A DNA stretch of 29,438 bases from positions 15,180 through 44,617 of the forward strand of contig DBPQ01000119.1 of assembly GCA_002304945.1 (NCBI GenBank), written 5' to 3'. Shown piece after piece: positions 6,293 to 14,578 of the stretch (position 1 is its first letter; every line of letters starts with the position of its first letter). Below the pieces are notes generated by a model. The model was not told the DNA's origin, ran no database searches, and saw only the letters and a list, made by a program, of their open reading frames with translations. Source of the stretch: Actinomycetales bacterium UBA1416. Lineage in GTDB: Bacteria; Actinomycetota; Actinomycetes; Actinomycetales; Actinomycetaceae. A program made the position numbers and the translations under genes.

Positions 6293-9200
6293 TTACCGCA
6301 GCGGCTGCAACCCGAGGGTCCCGACCAGGCTCTGGCGGTACTCGTCCGAGGCGAGCTGCTCCCGCTCGGCCTTCACCCGCTCGAGCCGGGCGTCCAGGGC
6401 GAGCCGGGCCACCACCGACTGGTTGTTCTCCGTCTCGACGAACCGGGTGAGCGCGGCGATCGCCTCGTCGGCGTGCCGCACGTCCGCTGCCTGCTTGGCG
6501 TCGAGGCGGGCGGCGTACCAGTCGCTGGCGAGCACGTTCTCCCGGGTGAACAGGTCCCGCACCTCGGGGGAGGACAGGTCCTTGCCGTCCGCCGTGGCGC
6601 CGTTGGCCATGATCTCGAGGAGCGCCCGGAGCGGCGGGCTGGCCAGCTCGACCGTCCCGTCGTCGAAGTAGGCCTTCGCCACCCGCTCGTGCGTGGTGAC
6701 GATGGTGTCCATGCTGTCCACGAACACGTCCACGTCCTGCAGTTCGGGCTTCAGCATCTCCTCGGTGAAGACCACGTGCGGGTGCATGAAGACCCGCCCG
6801 AAGTACTTCGCGGCGAAGTGGCTGTTCATCCGGTAGCCGAGCCGGCTGGCGAGCACCTTCCTGCCGTTGTGCTCGAAGTCCTCCAGCTTCTCCAGCTCAC
6901 CGTCGGCGATGAGGTTGTGGGCGTCCCGCTCCTCGGCGGACATGCGGGAGAACAGCTCGGGCACCAGGAGCGAGATGTCGTGGTCCACGCGCACGTTCGG
7001 TCCGATGTAGCCGGCGCAGGACACCCAGCCGTCGTACTCGGTGAGAACGTAGGAGAGGAGCGCGGCGTTCAGGTCGATGATCGCGGGCATCGCGTTGAAG
7101 GGGCCCTTGGTGAGGGCGCCCTCGGAGCCGGCACCCGTCGTCGACGGGGACTTGCCGGTCATCGAGCTGATGTACTCCATGAAGAGCTCGGGGAGCTCCA
7201 TGAAGTGCAGCGGGTTGAAGGTGCACAGCGGCCGGACCCCCGGCTCCGGCGGGTTGTTGCGCCGGCCGGCGGCAACGACGTCGATCGGCCACATGACGTC
7301 CTCCGAGAGCGGCACGCCCTTGAAGAGGTGGACGGCGACGTCGGCGGAAGCAGTTGCCCTCGGGTTCGACAGGTCCGGGCGCAGCTGGAGGTAGCGCGGG
7401 TTCTTCGACGGCTTGCCGTCCACGAGGCGGGGGTTCGCCGAGGAGACGAAGTACGCGGGGGACTCGCCCTCCTCCAGCTCCGCCGCCCGCCGGATCAGGT
7501 CCTGCATGGGGGCGGTGAACTGACTGAAGCCGATCGCGTCGCCGACCATCTCGCGCGCGTCGTCGCCATCAAGGGGCTCGAAGTTGGACAGGAAGTTGTC
7601 CGGGCCCGACATGTCGAGTTCGGTCTGCTTGTCGTAGCCGCGGTGAATGGCGTCGTCGGGACGCTGGAACAGCAGCCGCTCGCAGTTCTGCACGAACTTG
7701 CGGGAGGTCTGCCCGTCCGGGAAGCCCTGCCCGGGAGGCGCGACGATGCTGGCCGTGATGTCGTCCTCGAGCTGGACCTTGACCGCCGGGCTGAAGTCGT
7801 GCCGCAGGCTGAAGATGCGCCACGAGCCGTCCCTCTCGAACCCGACCCGCAGGGCGCTGACGTTGATGCGCTCGCCGTCGAGGCGGACGGCGTTGCCCTG
7901 GCGGCCGTTCATGATGCCCACCGTGAAGTGGCTGCGCCAGTCACCCTTCCACTCCGGGCGGTAGAACCGCTTCACCACGTACACGAGTTCCTTGATGTGC
8001 TGCGGGATGGTGCGGAGCCACTCGTTGTACTCCCACGTGTAGTCCTGCTCGGACGGGGTGAGGAGCTTGATCACCGACCCGATGGACCGCTCCTCGCTGA
8101 GGATCGCACGGTGGTCCCTGCCGTTGGCGGCCGGGTCCTTGAAGCGGTTGGAGTAGTCACGCGCGAGGATCGCGGAGACCGATTCCATGTCCTTGTCGAA
8201 GTCGGCGCTGTACGCGTTGGTGTAGATGAACGCGTCCGTGATCGCCTTCGAGATCTCGGACTTCCCTCCACCGGAGACGGTGCTCGGCTTGTGGCAGGCC
8301 TTCGCGAGTGGATCGGTGCCGACGAGCTGCCACTGGCGCCTGTCCGCTCCCGAGGGCTCCATGTGCACGCGGTAGCCGTTCGGCCCGAGGTAGGTCTTGC
8401 CCGCCTGGAGCCGGATCGAGCGCTGCTCCCCGTCGACGTCCCAGGTGATCGTCTGGTTGCGCAGCGAGAACGTGGAGCGCTGGGGCACGAGCACGATGTG
8501 GTCGTTGTGCGTGTCGAGGGCATGGCCCTCGGGCTGGAGATCCCAGCGGCCGGGGTCCCGCGCGAGCACGTCGGCGAGCGAGTAGGTGGAGTGGCGGTCG
8601 TTGACGTACTCGTGGCCGAGGTTGTAGCTGGGGAACACGAGCGCCCCGCCGGCGTGCTCCTCCTCGACGTTGCCGAACAGGTTCGCGGAGTAGGAGATCT
8701 GGGTCTTGATCTCCTTCTTGCAGTACCCGAAGTAGTTGTCCGCGATCATCGTGACGATCACGCCGCGCTCGTCGCGGGCGCACAGCTTGAAGGCCTGGCC
8801 GCCGTTGTAGCGCTCGTCCTCGTCCTTCCAGCACATGCCGTCACGGCGCTGCCGCTCGGTGGCGTCGTCCCAGTGGGGCAGCCCGATCTCCTTCTTCCTC
8901 ACCGAGGTGAGCTGCGGGGCGAGCACCACGAGGCCGGTGGTCCCGGTCCACCCGTCGGGGCAGAGTGCGGCGTCGTTCTCGGGCAGGTAGGGGTCCCCCC
9001 CGTTGCCGAAGATGGACTCCACGAAGTCGAGGTTCGCCACCAGGCTGCCGGGCACGAAGAACCGGATCTCCATGCGGCGCTCGGTCGAGTACCCGGGAAC
9101 GGCCGGGGCCACGAGGGGCCGCAGCAGCAGCGAGACGATGCAGGAGGCCGGCTTCCCCGCGTTGCCGGTGAACGGCAGGCGCATGATCTCCTCGGGCATC

Positions 9201-9676
9201 TCGAAGGCACGCTGCATCATCGCGGCGAACACCTCGCGCGGCACCGCGAGCTTGTCGTCGGGGATGGGAAGGCCACCCTCCGCCACGTGGAACACCCCGG
9301 CGGTGGTGCGGCGGTCGCTCGCGGGGTTGTGGAGCACCCCGTTCTGCAACCGGTAGCTGCTGAGCAGCGGGGAGGCGTGCTCATCCGCGCCCAGGGGCAG
9401 TGAGAGCTCGCGCGCCAGGCCCGGCTGATCGAGCACGAGCGTGCGCTTCGGCAGCTTCGGGAGCACCTCCGACCCGGCACAGTAGTCGTCCAGGAACGTC
9501 TGGATCCGTTGGTCGACGGCCGGGAGCCGGTCGCTGAGGCGCCGGCTCAGCTCTCGCTGGCGAGCCAGGATCGGGGAGACGAGGCGGGCGGCCCCCTCTC
9601 CCTGCGGGTCGTCGGCCATGGGGAGGTCGAGGAGGGCGAGACGGAGATTGATTGCGGCGTGCAGGTCAGAAGCCAT
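6293..9676 (-). CDS. Probable PPi-type phosphoenolpyruvate carboxykinase, 1127 residues
   Basis: I assign this to the diphosphate-dependent PEP carboxykinase family (EC 4.1.1.38), which interconverts oxaloacetate + PPi with PEP + CO2 + Pi in the cytosol. Known members, from Entamoeba and propionibacteria, are about 1100-1150 residues, far longer than ATP- or GTP-PEPCK, and match this length. Visible features are a P-loop-like GGGKSEISK at about residues 466-475, in place of the GxGKT of classical PEPCKs, and a conserved-looking MTGKSPSTTGAGSEGALTKG stretch at about 838-858 in the second half. There is no signal peptide or membrane segment. No Shine-Dalgarno is evident before ATG 9676; an AATAATTC stretch 5-12 bases upstream could be a -10 box of a near-leaderless message. 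It lies 94 bases downstream of hydC on the same strand. The assignment rests on recollection of the family and on length; no alignment was run. Confidence 0.68.
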   Translation of the reverse strand: MASDLHAAINLRLALLDLPMADDPQGEGAARLVSPILARQRELSRRLSDRLPAVDQRIQTFLDDYCAGSEVLPKLPKRTLVLDQPGLARELSLPLGADEHASPLLSSYRLQNGVLHNPASDRRTTAGVFHVAEGGLPIPDDKLAVPREVFAAMMQRAFEMPEEIMRLPFTGNAGKPASCIVSLLLRPLVAPAVPGYSTERRMEIRFFVPGSLVANLDFVESIFGNGGDPYLPENDAALCPDGWTGTTGLVVLAPQLTSVRKKEIGLPHWDDATERQRRDGMCWKDEDERYNGGQAFKLCARDERGVIVTMIADNYFGYCKKEIKTQISYSANLFGNVEEEHAGGALVFPSYNLGHEYVNDRHSTYSLADVLARDPGRWDLQPEGHALDTHNDHIVLVPQRSTFSLRNQTITWDVDGEQRSIRLQAGKTYLGPNGYRVHMEPSGADRRQWQLVGTDPLAKACHKPSTVSGGGKSEISKAITDAFIYTNAYSADFDKDMESVSAILARDYSNRFKDPAANGRDHRAILSEERSIGSVIKLLTPSEQDYTWEYNEWLRTIPQHIKELVYVVKRFYRPEWKGDWRSHFTVGIMNGRQGNAVRLDGERINVSALRVGFERDGSWRIFSLRHDFSPAVKVQLEDDITASIVAPPGQGFPDGQTSRKFVQNCERLLFQRPDDAIHRGYDKQTELDMSGPDNFLSNFEPLDGDDAREMVGDAIGFSQFTAPMQDLIRRAAELEEGESPAYFVSSANPRLVDGKPSKNPRYLQLRPDLSNPRATASADVAVHLFKGVPLSEDVMWPIDVVAAGRRNNPPEPGVRPLCTFNPLHFMELPELFMEYISSMTGKSPSTTGAGSEGALTKGPFNAMPAIIDLNAALLSYVLTEYDGWVSCAGYIGPNVRVDHDISLLVPELFSRMSAEERDAHNLIADGELEKLEDFEHNGRKVLASRLGYRMNSHFAAKYFGRVFMHPHVVFTEEMLKPELQDVDVFVDSMDTIVTTHERVAKAYFDDGTVELASPPLRALLEIMANGATADGKDLSSPEVRDLFTRENVLASDWYAARLDAKQAADVRHADEAIAALTRFVETENNQSVVARLALDARLERVKAEREQLASDEYRQSLVGTLGLQPLR

Positions 9677-9770
9677 GGTCTGAATTATTCCCGCCCCGCT
9701 CAGGGCAGGGGAAGGGATGGAGGGCCCAGTTCGCCGTCAACCTTCGCTGGCAACCGAACCACCGATGCCC

Positions 9771-10280
9771 TCAGCCGGTCATGGCCTCCGCCCGCAGCGC
9801 CTCGAGAACGTCCCGCACGGCCCCCACGGTGAGGTGCCCCACTGCCCGGTGACCCACGAGCATCGCCGGCGGGGCGTCGCACTGCCCGATGCAGTTGGCC
9901 CACTCCAGGGTGAACAGCCCGTCCGGAGTGGTCTCGCCGAACCCGATCCCGAGGTGCTCCTGCAGCACGGCGGCGATGTCCTTCGCCCCGGCCATCTCGC
10001 AACTGATCGTCCGGCAGAGCCGGATGACGTACGTCCCTGCCACGCTGGTCCCGAGGAAGGAGTAGAAGGACACCACACCGTAGACCTCCACGGGCGGCAC
10101 GCCCAGCCGGTCGGCCACGAGCTGCATCACCACCCCGTCGAGCGGACGTTGCCGGCGCAGGTCCTGCAGCACCGGGATGAGGGCCCCGCGGAACGCGCCG
10201 TGACGCCCTACCGCCTCGTCGACGGCCGCCGCCACCTCGGGGTGGGCGGTGACGACGTCGTCGGGAACGTGGGTCAGCAT
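9771..10280 (-). CDS. hydC: NuoE-like [2Fe-2S] subunit of the NAD-linked [FeFe]-hydrogenase
   Basis: Thioredoxin-like ferredoxin subunit that passes electrons between the flavin subunit HydB and the catalytic subunit HydA. The 169-residue protein has an N-terminal helical domain (LIPVLQDLRRQRPLDGVV...LADRLGVPPVEVYGVVSFYSF) followed by the four cluster ligands, CRTISC (Cx4C) and, about 40 residues on, CIGQC (Cx3C), as in NuoE/HydC/HndA. ATG 10280 follows the hydA stop after two bases; AAGGAGG inside the end of hydA is its ribosome site. Third gene of hydB-hydA-hydC. A complex I NuoE is excluded by the neighbouring H-cluster protein and the lack of other nuo genes here. Confidence 0.92.
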   Translation of the reverse strand: MLTHVPDDVVTAHPEVAAAVDEAVGRHGAFRGALIPVLQDLRRQRPLDGVVMQLVADRLGVPPVEVYGVVSFYSFLGTSVAGTYVIRLCRTISCEMAGAKDIAAVLQEHLGIGFGETTPDGLFTLEWANCIGQCDAPPAMLVGHRAVGHLTVGAVRDVLEALRAEAMTG

Positions 10281-10282
10281 GG

Positions 10283-12214
10283 TCAGGCCTCCTTCTCGGC
10301 GCCGTCGGACCGGATGAAGGACCCGCGGGGCGTGTACTCCGTGTGCAGCAGGTGGTGCGAGGTGTGGCCGCCGGGGCCGTCCGTGAGCAACTCCGAGTAC
10401 AGCCGCACCACGGCGGGGTTCTCGTGGCTCTTGCGGGCGCGGCCCTGCTCGCCGTACGCGCTGTCCTCCGCGTAGATCGCCTTGGCGCGGGCCCTGCGGA
10501 TCTCCACGTTCGTGGGGATCGGCTGGCCGCCGCCACCGAGGCACCCTCCGGGACAGGCCATGAACTCGATGAAGTGGCATTCGGAGAACTTGCCGCCCGC
10601 CTTGATGTCCTCCATGACGCGGCCGGCATTCGCCGTGCCGTGCGCGACCGCCACCTTGAGCGTGACACCGCGCAGCCAGTTCCAGTCCGGCACGAGGTGC
10701 GCGATGAGCTCCGGGACCGGGCCCACCTCGTCCGGGATGGTGAGCTCCACGTACCGGACATCGTCGAAGCCGCGCACCGGGGTGATGTCCGCGTGGTCGA
10801 AGATGTTCTCCACCTGCTGGCCGGTCACCAGCTCGAGCACGGTGCGCAGCGCGGCCTCCATGACGCCGCCGGTGGCGCCGAAGATGATGCCGGAGCCCGA
10901 CGCCGTCCCGAACGGGTCGTCGAAGTCGCTCGGCGGCATGTCCGGCAGGTACAGCCCGAACTGCCGCGTCATGACGGCGAGTTCGCGCGCGGTCAGCACG
11001 TGGTCCACGTCCGCGAACCCGGAGTCCGTCATCTCCGGCCGGCCGGCCTCGAACTTCTTCGCCGTGCAGGGCATGAGGGCCACGGACACCACGTCAGCGG
11101 GATCCACGCCCGCACGCCCGGCGTACCAGGCCTTGATGAGCGCCCCGAACATCTGCTGCGGGCTCTTGCACGTGGACATGTTGGGCAGGAACTCGGGATA
11201 GCCGTGCTCGATGTACTTCACCCAGCCGGGCGAGCAGGAGGTGAACTGCGGCACCGGCATGCTCGTGTCGCCCAGTACCAGGTTCCGGTACAGCCGCAGC
11301 AGCAGCTCGGTGCCCTCCTCGATGATGGTGAGGTCGGCGGTGAAGTTGGTGTCGAAGACCCTGTCGAAGCCGATCTCCCGCAACGCGGTGTTCATCTGCC
11401 AGGTCACCGGGGTGCCGGGCTCGAGCCCGAACTCCTCGCCCAGTGCCGCCCGCGGCGCGGGCGCGGTCTGGATGACCACGTGCTTGGTGGGGTCCTCGAG
11501 CGCCGCCCAGACGTCGTCGGTGACGTCCCGCGCCGTCAGCGCACCAGTGGGGCAACGGTTGATGCACTGCCCGCAGTTGATGCAGTTGACCTCGTCGAGC
11601 GGCAGGTCCATGAACGTGGAGATCGTGTTGGTGTCCCCGCGGCCCACCACGCCGATCGCGTGAACGCCCTGCAACTCGGCGCAGGTACGCACGCACCGCA
11701 GGCACAGGACGCACTTGTCCATGTCCCGCACGATCGAGGGCCCGAACGCCTCCACGCCGTGCACGGGTTCGGAGCGCTCCCCGAAGCGGTAGCGGTCCAC
11801 GCCGTACTCCACCGCGAGGTCCTGCAGCTCGCAGTTGCCGTTGCGTGCGCAGGTGCGGCAGTCGCCGTAGTGCTCGGAGAGGAGCAGGTCGATGATGTCC
11901 CGCCGGGCCTGCCCGATCCGCGGGCTGTGCGTGCGAATGGCCACGGGCGCCGTGATCGGGTACACGCAGCTGGCCTGGGCCTGCCGCTGCCCCTCCACCT
12001 CCACGATGCAGAGCCGGCACAGGCCTGACGGCGGCAGGTCCGGGTGGTGGCACAGCGTGGGGATGCGTACACCGGCGAGCCGGGCGGCGTCGAGGATGGT
12101 CGTCCCGGACGCCACCTCGACCTCTCGTCCGTCGATCGTGACGGTCACCGTCGACGACGGCGTGGGCGGGGGCGCCGTCGGGACGGCGGGGGTGGGGAGC
12201 GACGTCGTCGTCAT
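10283..12214 (-). CDS. hydA: [FeFe]-hydrogenase catalytic subunit HydA with NuoG-like N terminus and small-subunit domain
   Basis: Catalyses reversible 2H+ + 2e- to H2 at the H-cluster, probably coupled to NADH and ferredoxin through HydB/HydC. The 643-residue order is: [2Fe-2S] domain (CHHPDLPPSGLCRLC), His-ligated [4Fe-4S] (HYGDCRTCARNGNC), two [4Fe-4S] ferredoxin motifs (CVLCLRCVRTC and CINCGQCINRCP), then the H-domain with L1 TSCSPGW (about 324-330), L2 MPCTAKKFE (about 381-389), and L3 EFMACPGGCLGGGGQP (about 548-563). The C terminus carries the iron-hydrogenase small-subunit segment (about 565-625). L1 has Ser where monomeric enzymes have a second Cys. ATG 12214 has GAGGAG upstream, overlapping the hydB stop region. 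No maturases (HydE, HydF, HydG) are in the window. Confidence 0.95.
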   Translation of the reverse strand: MTTTSLPTPAVPTAPPPTPSSTVTVTIDGREVEVASGTTILDAARLAGVRIPTLCHHPDLPPSGLCRLCIVEVEGQRQAQASCVYPITAPVAIRTHSPRIGQARRDIIDLLLSEHYGDCRTCARNGNCELQDLAVEYGVDRYRFGERSEPVHGVEAFGPSIVRDMDKCVLCLRCVRTCAELQGVHAIGVVGRGDTNTISTFMDLPLDEVNCINCGQCINRCPTGALTARDVTDDVWAALEDPTKHVVIQTAPAPRAALGEEFGLEPGTPVTWQMNTALREIGFDRVFDTNFTADLTIIEEGTELLLRLYRNLVLGDTSMPVPQFTSCSPGWVKYIEHGYPEFLPNMSTCKSPQQMFGALIKAWYAGRAGVDPADVVSVALMPCTAKKFEAGRPEMTDSGFADVDHVLTARELAVMTRQFGLYLPDMPPSDFDDPFGTASGSGIIFGATGGVMEAALRTVLELVTGQQVENIFDHADITPVRGFDDVRYVELTIPDEVGPVPELIAHLVPDWNWLRGVTLKVAVAHGTANAGRVMEDIKAGGKFSECHFIEFMACPGGCLGGGGQPIPTNVEIRRARAKAIYAEDSAYGEQGRARKSHENPAVVRLYSELLTDGPGGHTSHHLLHTEYTPRGSFIRSDGAEKEA

Positions 12215-12224
12215 CGTGGCCTCC

Positions 12225-13409
12225 TCAGGCGTGGACGAGCTCGCGGCCGAGGACATCGGCGTGCTCGACGATGGACAGGAAAACGTTGGCACTGCACTGG
12301 CCGAGGCCGCACTTGGAGGCGGCCTGCATGGTGTGGCCGAGTTTCACGAGGTCACGCAGCCGTTCGGGAGTCATCTCGCCGCGCCGCATCGCGCGAACAC
12401 CCTCGAGGATGGTGACGTTCCCGATGCGGCAGGGGGTGCACTGCCCGCAGGACTCGTCCACGAAGAACTCCATGAAGTTCTCCGCCACGTCGAGGGGGTC
12501 GCGGCGCTCCCCCAGGACGATGAAGGCACCGCCGGTGGAGACGTCGTCGTAGGCGATGGCGCGGCCGAAGTCCCGCCGGGGGACGCACTGGCCCGCCGCA
12601 CCGCCCACGATGACGGCCTTGGCGTCCTCGCCGCCCGCCGCGGCGAGCACCTCGTGGATGGACACGCCGAGGGGGAACTCGTAGACGCCGGGGCGCTCCA
12701 CGTCCCCGGACACGGACAGCAGCTTGGGCCCCGAGGAGCCGGGTGTGCCGATGGAGGCGAACCACGCGGAACCGCGCGCCATGATCGCCGCGACCCAGGC
12801 GAAGGTCTCGACGTTGTTGACCACCGTGGGCGCCTGGTACAGGCCGCGCACCACGGGGAACGGGAGCCGGTTGCGGGGCTCGCCGCGGCGGCCCTCGAGG
12901 CTCTCGATGAGGGCGGTCTCCTCGCCGCAGACGTAGGCACCGGAACCGATGCGGATGGAGATGTCGAAGTCGAAGTCCGGCCGGCCGCGCACGCCGGCGC
13001 CGAGGAGCCCGGCGGCGCGACGGCGGGCGAGGGTCTCCTCGAGCCCGTCCTGGAGGTAGACGTACTCACCGCGGAGGTAGACGATCCCCTCGCTCGCGCC
13101 GATCGCACAGCCGGCGATGGTCATGCCCTCGAAGACGAGGTCTGCGAGGTCCTCGAGGAGGACCCGGTCCTTGAAGGTGCCGGGTTCACCCTCGTCCGCG
13201 TTGCAGATGACGTACCGGCGGCCGTCCGGAGCGGGCGCCTGCCGCGCGAGGTCCCATTTCAGGCCGGTGGGGAAGCCCGCACCCCCGCGTCCGCGCAGGC
13301 CGGACTCCTTGACACGGGTGATGACCTCGTCGGGGCCCTCCGTGCAGGCGTTGCGGATGCCCGCTCCGAGCTCGATCGAGGCCAACGTCATCGGCGTGCG
13401 CACACTCAT
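12225..13409 (-). CDS. hydB: NuoF-like NADH/FMN subunit of the [FeFe]-hydrogenase (compact form)
   Basis: Flavoprotein subunit that exchanges electrons with NAD(H). The 394-residue product shows the NuoF core: GLRGRGGAGFPTGLKW (NADH/FMN glycine-rich loop), CNADEGEPGTFKDR, GSGAYVCGEETALIESLEG, and the [4Fe-4S] motif SCGQCTPCR with the distal Cys in KCGLGQC. It lacks both the N-terminal thioredoxin-like [2Fe-2S] domain and the C-terminal 2[4Fe-4S] domain found in many HydB proteins of trimeric bifurcating hydrogenases, so it resembles plain NuoF. Start chosen at ATG 13409 because GGAGGAG lies seven bases upstream; an upstream in-frame start has no such site. First gene of hydB-hydA-hydC. Confidence 0.92.
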   Translation of the reverse strand: MSVRTPMTLASIELGAGIRNACTEGPDEVITRVKESGLRGRGGAGFPTGLKWDLARQAPAPDGRRYVICNADEGEPGTFKDRVLLEDLADLVFEGMTIAGCAIGASEGIVYLRGEYVYLQDGLEETLARRRAAGLLGAGVRGRPDFDFDISIRIGSGAYVCGEETALIESLEGRRGEPRNRLPFPVVRGLYQAPTVVNNVETFAWVAAIMARGSAWFASIGTPGSSGPKLLSVSGDVERPGVYEFPLGVSIHEVLAAAGGEDAKAVIVGGAAGQCVPRRDFGRAIAYDDVSTGGAFIVLGERRDPLDVAENFMEFFVDESCGQCTPCRIGNVTILEGVRAMRRGEMTPERLRDLVKLGHTMQAASKCGLGQCSANVFLSIVEHADVLGRELVHA

Positions 13410-13493
13410 GGGATCTCCTCCCGGGCCCGCGTCACCGGCGACACGGGGGTCTGGCACCAGCGTGGCAGGGCATCCGGGCGAAGAGATATGACG

Positions 13494-13513
13494 TAGGACC
13501 TAAGCAAACGTTT
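13494..13513. promoter_or_regulatory. Two small palindromes in the hydrogenase/DUF2853 divergent control region
   Basis: The 255-base gap at 13410-13664 holds TAGG-A-CCTA (13494-13502) and AAACGTTT (13506-13513) side by side in a short AT-richer island, about 85-105 bases upstream of the hydB ATG. AAACGTTT with flanks (GTAAACGTTTGC on the minus strand) resembles LacI-family operators. No confident -35/-10 pair was found. The rest of the gap shows only the DUF2853 ribosome site AAGGAG (13653-13658) and a TAGCGT (13610-13615) that could be its -10. Confidence 0.4.
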
Positions 13514-13664
13514 ACCATCAGCGGAAATCGCGAGACGTTCCCCCGGCTCGCACAGGTGTCCGTGTGGCCCACGCCATCGGTTGCGGATGCCGGGTGGCAC
13601 TCCCCTCGGTAGCGTGGAGGATGGAGCACCGCCGCTCCACCTCCCGACAGAGAAGGAGCAGGAC

Positions 13665-13985
13665 ATGGCCACCGATTGGGCCGCCGACATCAAGAAGTAC
13701 GCCCCCGACGCGGACGACGCGATCGTCGCGAAGATCCTGAAGACCTACCGGCTCGTTCTCAGCAACCGCGACTCCGCCTACGTCGCCACGAGTGACGCCT
13801 CCGAGATCGCGACGGTGCGCGAGAACTTCCTCAAGAAGAAGCTCGGCCTCACCGAGGACGACGCCACCCTCGACGCCGCCATCGCGGACGTGGCCGCCCG
13901 GATGAAGGGTGACCGCACCAAGAGCCGTGCGACCGTCTACTACCTTCTCGCGGAGAAGTTCGGCAAGCTCGACGTCTTCGCCTGA
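13665..13985 (+). CDS. DUF2853-family protein, 106 residues
   Basis: Small soluble protein of the uncharacterised DUF2853 family; no function is known to me. It begins MATDWAADIKKYAPDADDAIV and is predicted mainly helical, with many Asp, Ala and Lys and no Cys. The conserved-looking block NFLKKKLGLTEDDATLDAAI lies at about 59-78, with KSRATVYYLLAEKFGKLDVF at the C terminus. The start at ATG 13665 is fixed by AAGGAG six bases upstream; a longer in-frame reading from 13581 is not supported. It is divergent from hydB and its 3' end overlaps that of the DoxX gene by 46 bases on the opposite strand. Confidence 0.82.
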   Translation: MATDWAADIKKYAPDADDAIVAKILKTYRLVLSNRDSAYVATSDASEIATVRENFLKKKLGLTEDDATLDAAIADVAARMKGDRTKSRATVYYLLAEKFGKLDVFA

Positions 13986-14464
13986 GCGGTACTCTCCCGC
14001 CAGGCCTTCCACGCCTCGGTGGACCACAACGCCCACGCGACGAGCACGGGCTGGAAGAAGAGCCGGATGAACCGCGCCTGGTCCGACTCGAGGCCGAAGG
14101 CGTCGATCCCGTTCACCCACTGCGAGATGTTACCGGGGAAGATGGCCACGAAGAACGCCGCCGCGGTCCACCCCCCGGCCACGCGGTAGCGGTTGAGCGC
14201 GATCAGGGCAACGCCGAGCGTGACCTCGACGACGCCTGATGCGACCACGACGAAGTCCGGGTCCAGGGGGAGCCATGTGGGCACCTGCGCCTGGAACTCC
14301 TCGCGGAGGGGGCCGAGGTGGCCGAGTCCCGCCGAGAGGAGGAATCCTCCGAGGACCACCCGCCCGATGATCCGCGGGACGGAGGAACGTTCGCGTCGCT
14401 CCGTGAGGAAGGACCAGCGCGCCTTCTCGGTGGACTCGGTCGATTCGGTCTGCTGGGTGGACAT
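13940..14464 (-). CDS. DoxX-like integral membrane protein
   Basis: Four-helix membrane protein of the DoxX/DoxD superfamily, whose members are loosely linked to thiol and redox stress; role here unknown. The 174-residue product has a polar Thr/Ser/Glu/Gln-rich start (1-28), then hydrophobic segments near 31-52 (IIGRVVLGGFLLSAGLGHL), 70-90 (FVVVASGVVEVTLGVALIAL), 95-117 (GGWTAAAFFVAIFPGNISQWV) and 130-150. GAGGAG precedes ATG 14464. Its last 15 codons lie antisense to the end of the DUF2853 gene. It is divergent from the racemase-family gene at 14579. Confidence 0.85.
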   Translation of the reverse strand: MSTQQTESTESTEKARWSFLTERRERSSVPRIIGRVVLGGFLLSAGLGHLGPLREEFQAQVPTWLPLDPDFVVVASGVVEVTLGVALIALNRYRVAGGWTAAAFFVAIFPGNISQWVNGIDAFGLESDQARFIRLFFQPVLVAWALWSTEAWKAWRESTAQAKTSSLPNFSARR

Positions 14465-14578
14465 GGCGTGCTCCTCGGTGGGGCAGTTGGCGCTCGGTGT
14501 AGCTGGCTCCAGTGTGGCCCTCAGTTAGATTGCACGCAACTTATCCACGGATGGTTCGACAGCGGGAAGGGGACGTGG

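Noticed and set aside
5849..9403. A very long open frame on the plus strand (over 1100 codons) opposite the PPi-PEPCK-like gene
   Set aside because: Its translation is Val/Gly/His/Arg-rich low complexity with no family motif. It is an antisense shadow of a high-GC gene and also runs over arfB in a different frame.
10343..12028. Long plus-strand frame opposite hydA
   Set aside because: No recognisable domain, while the minus strand carries all hydrogenase metal motifs; shadow frame.
13581..13664. A longer N terminus for the DUF2853 protein
   Set aside because: AAGGAG lies just before the ATG at 13665, and the upstream extension has no ribosome site and is unlike the family start.
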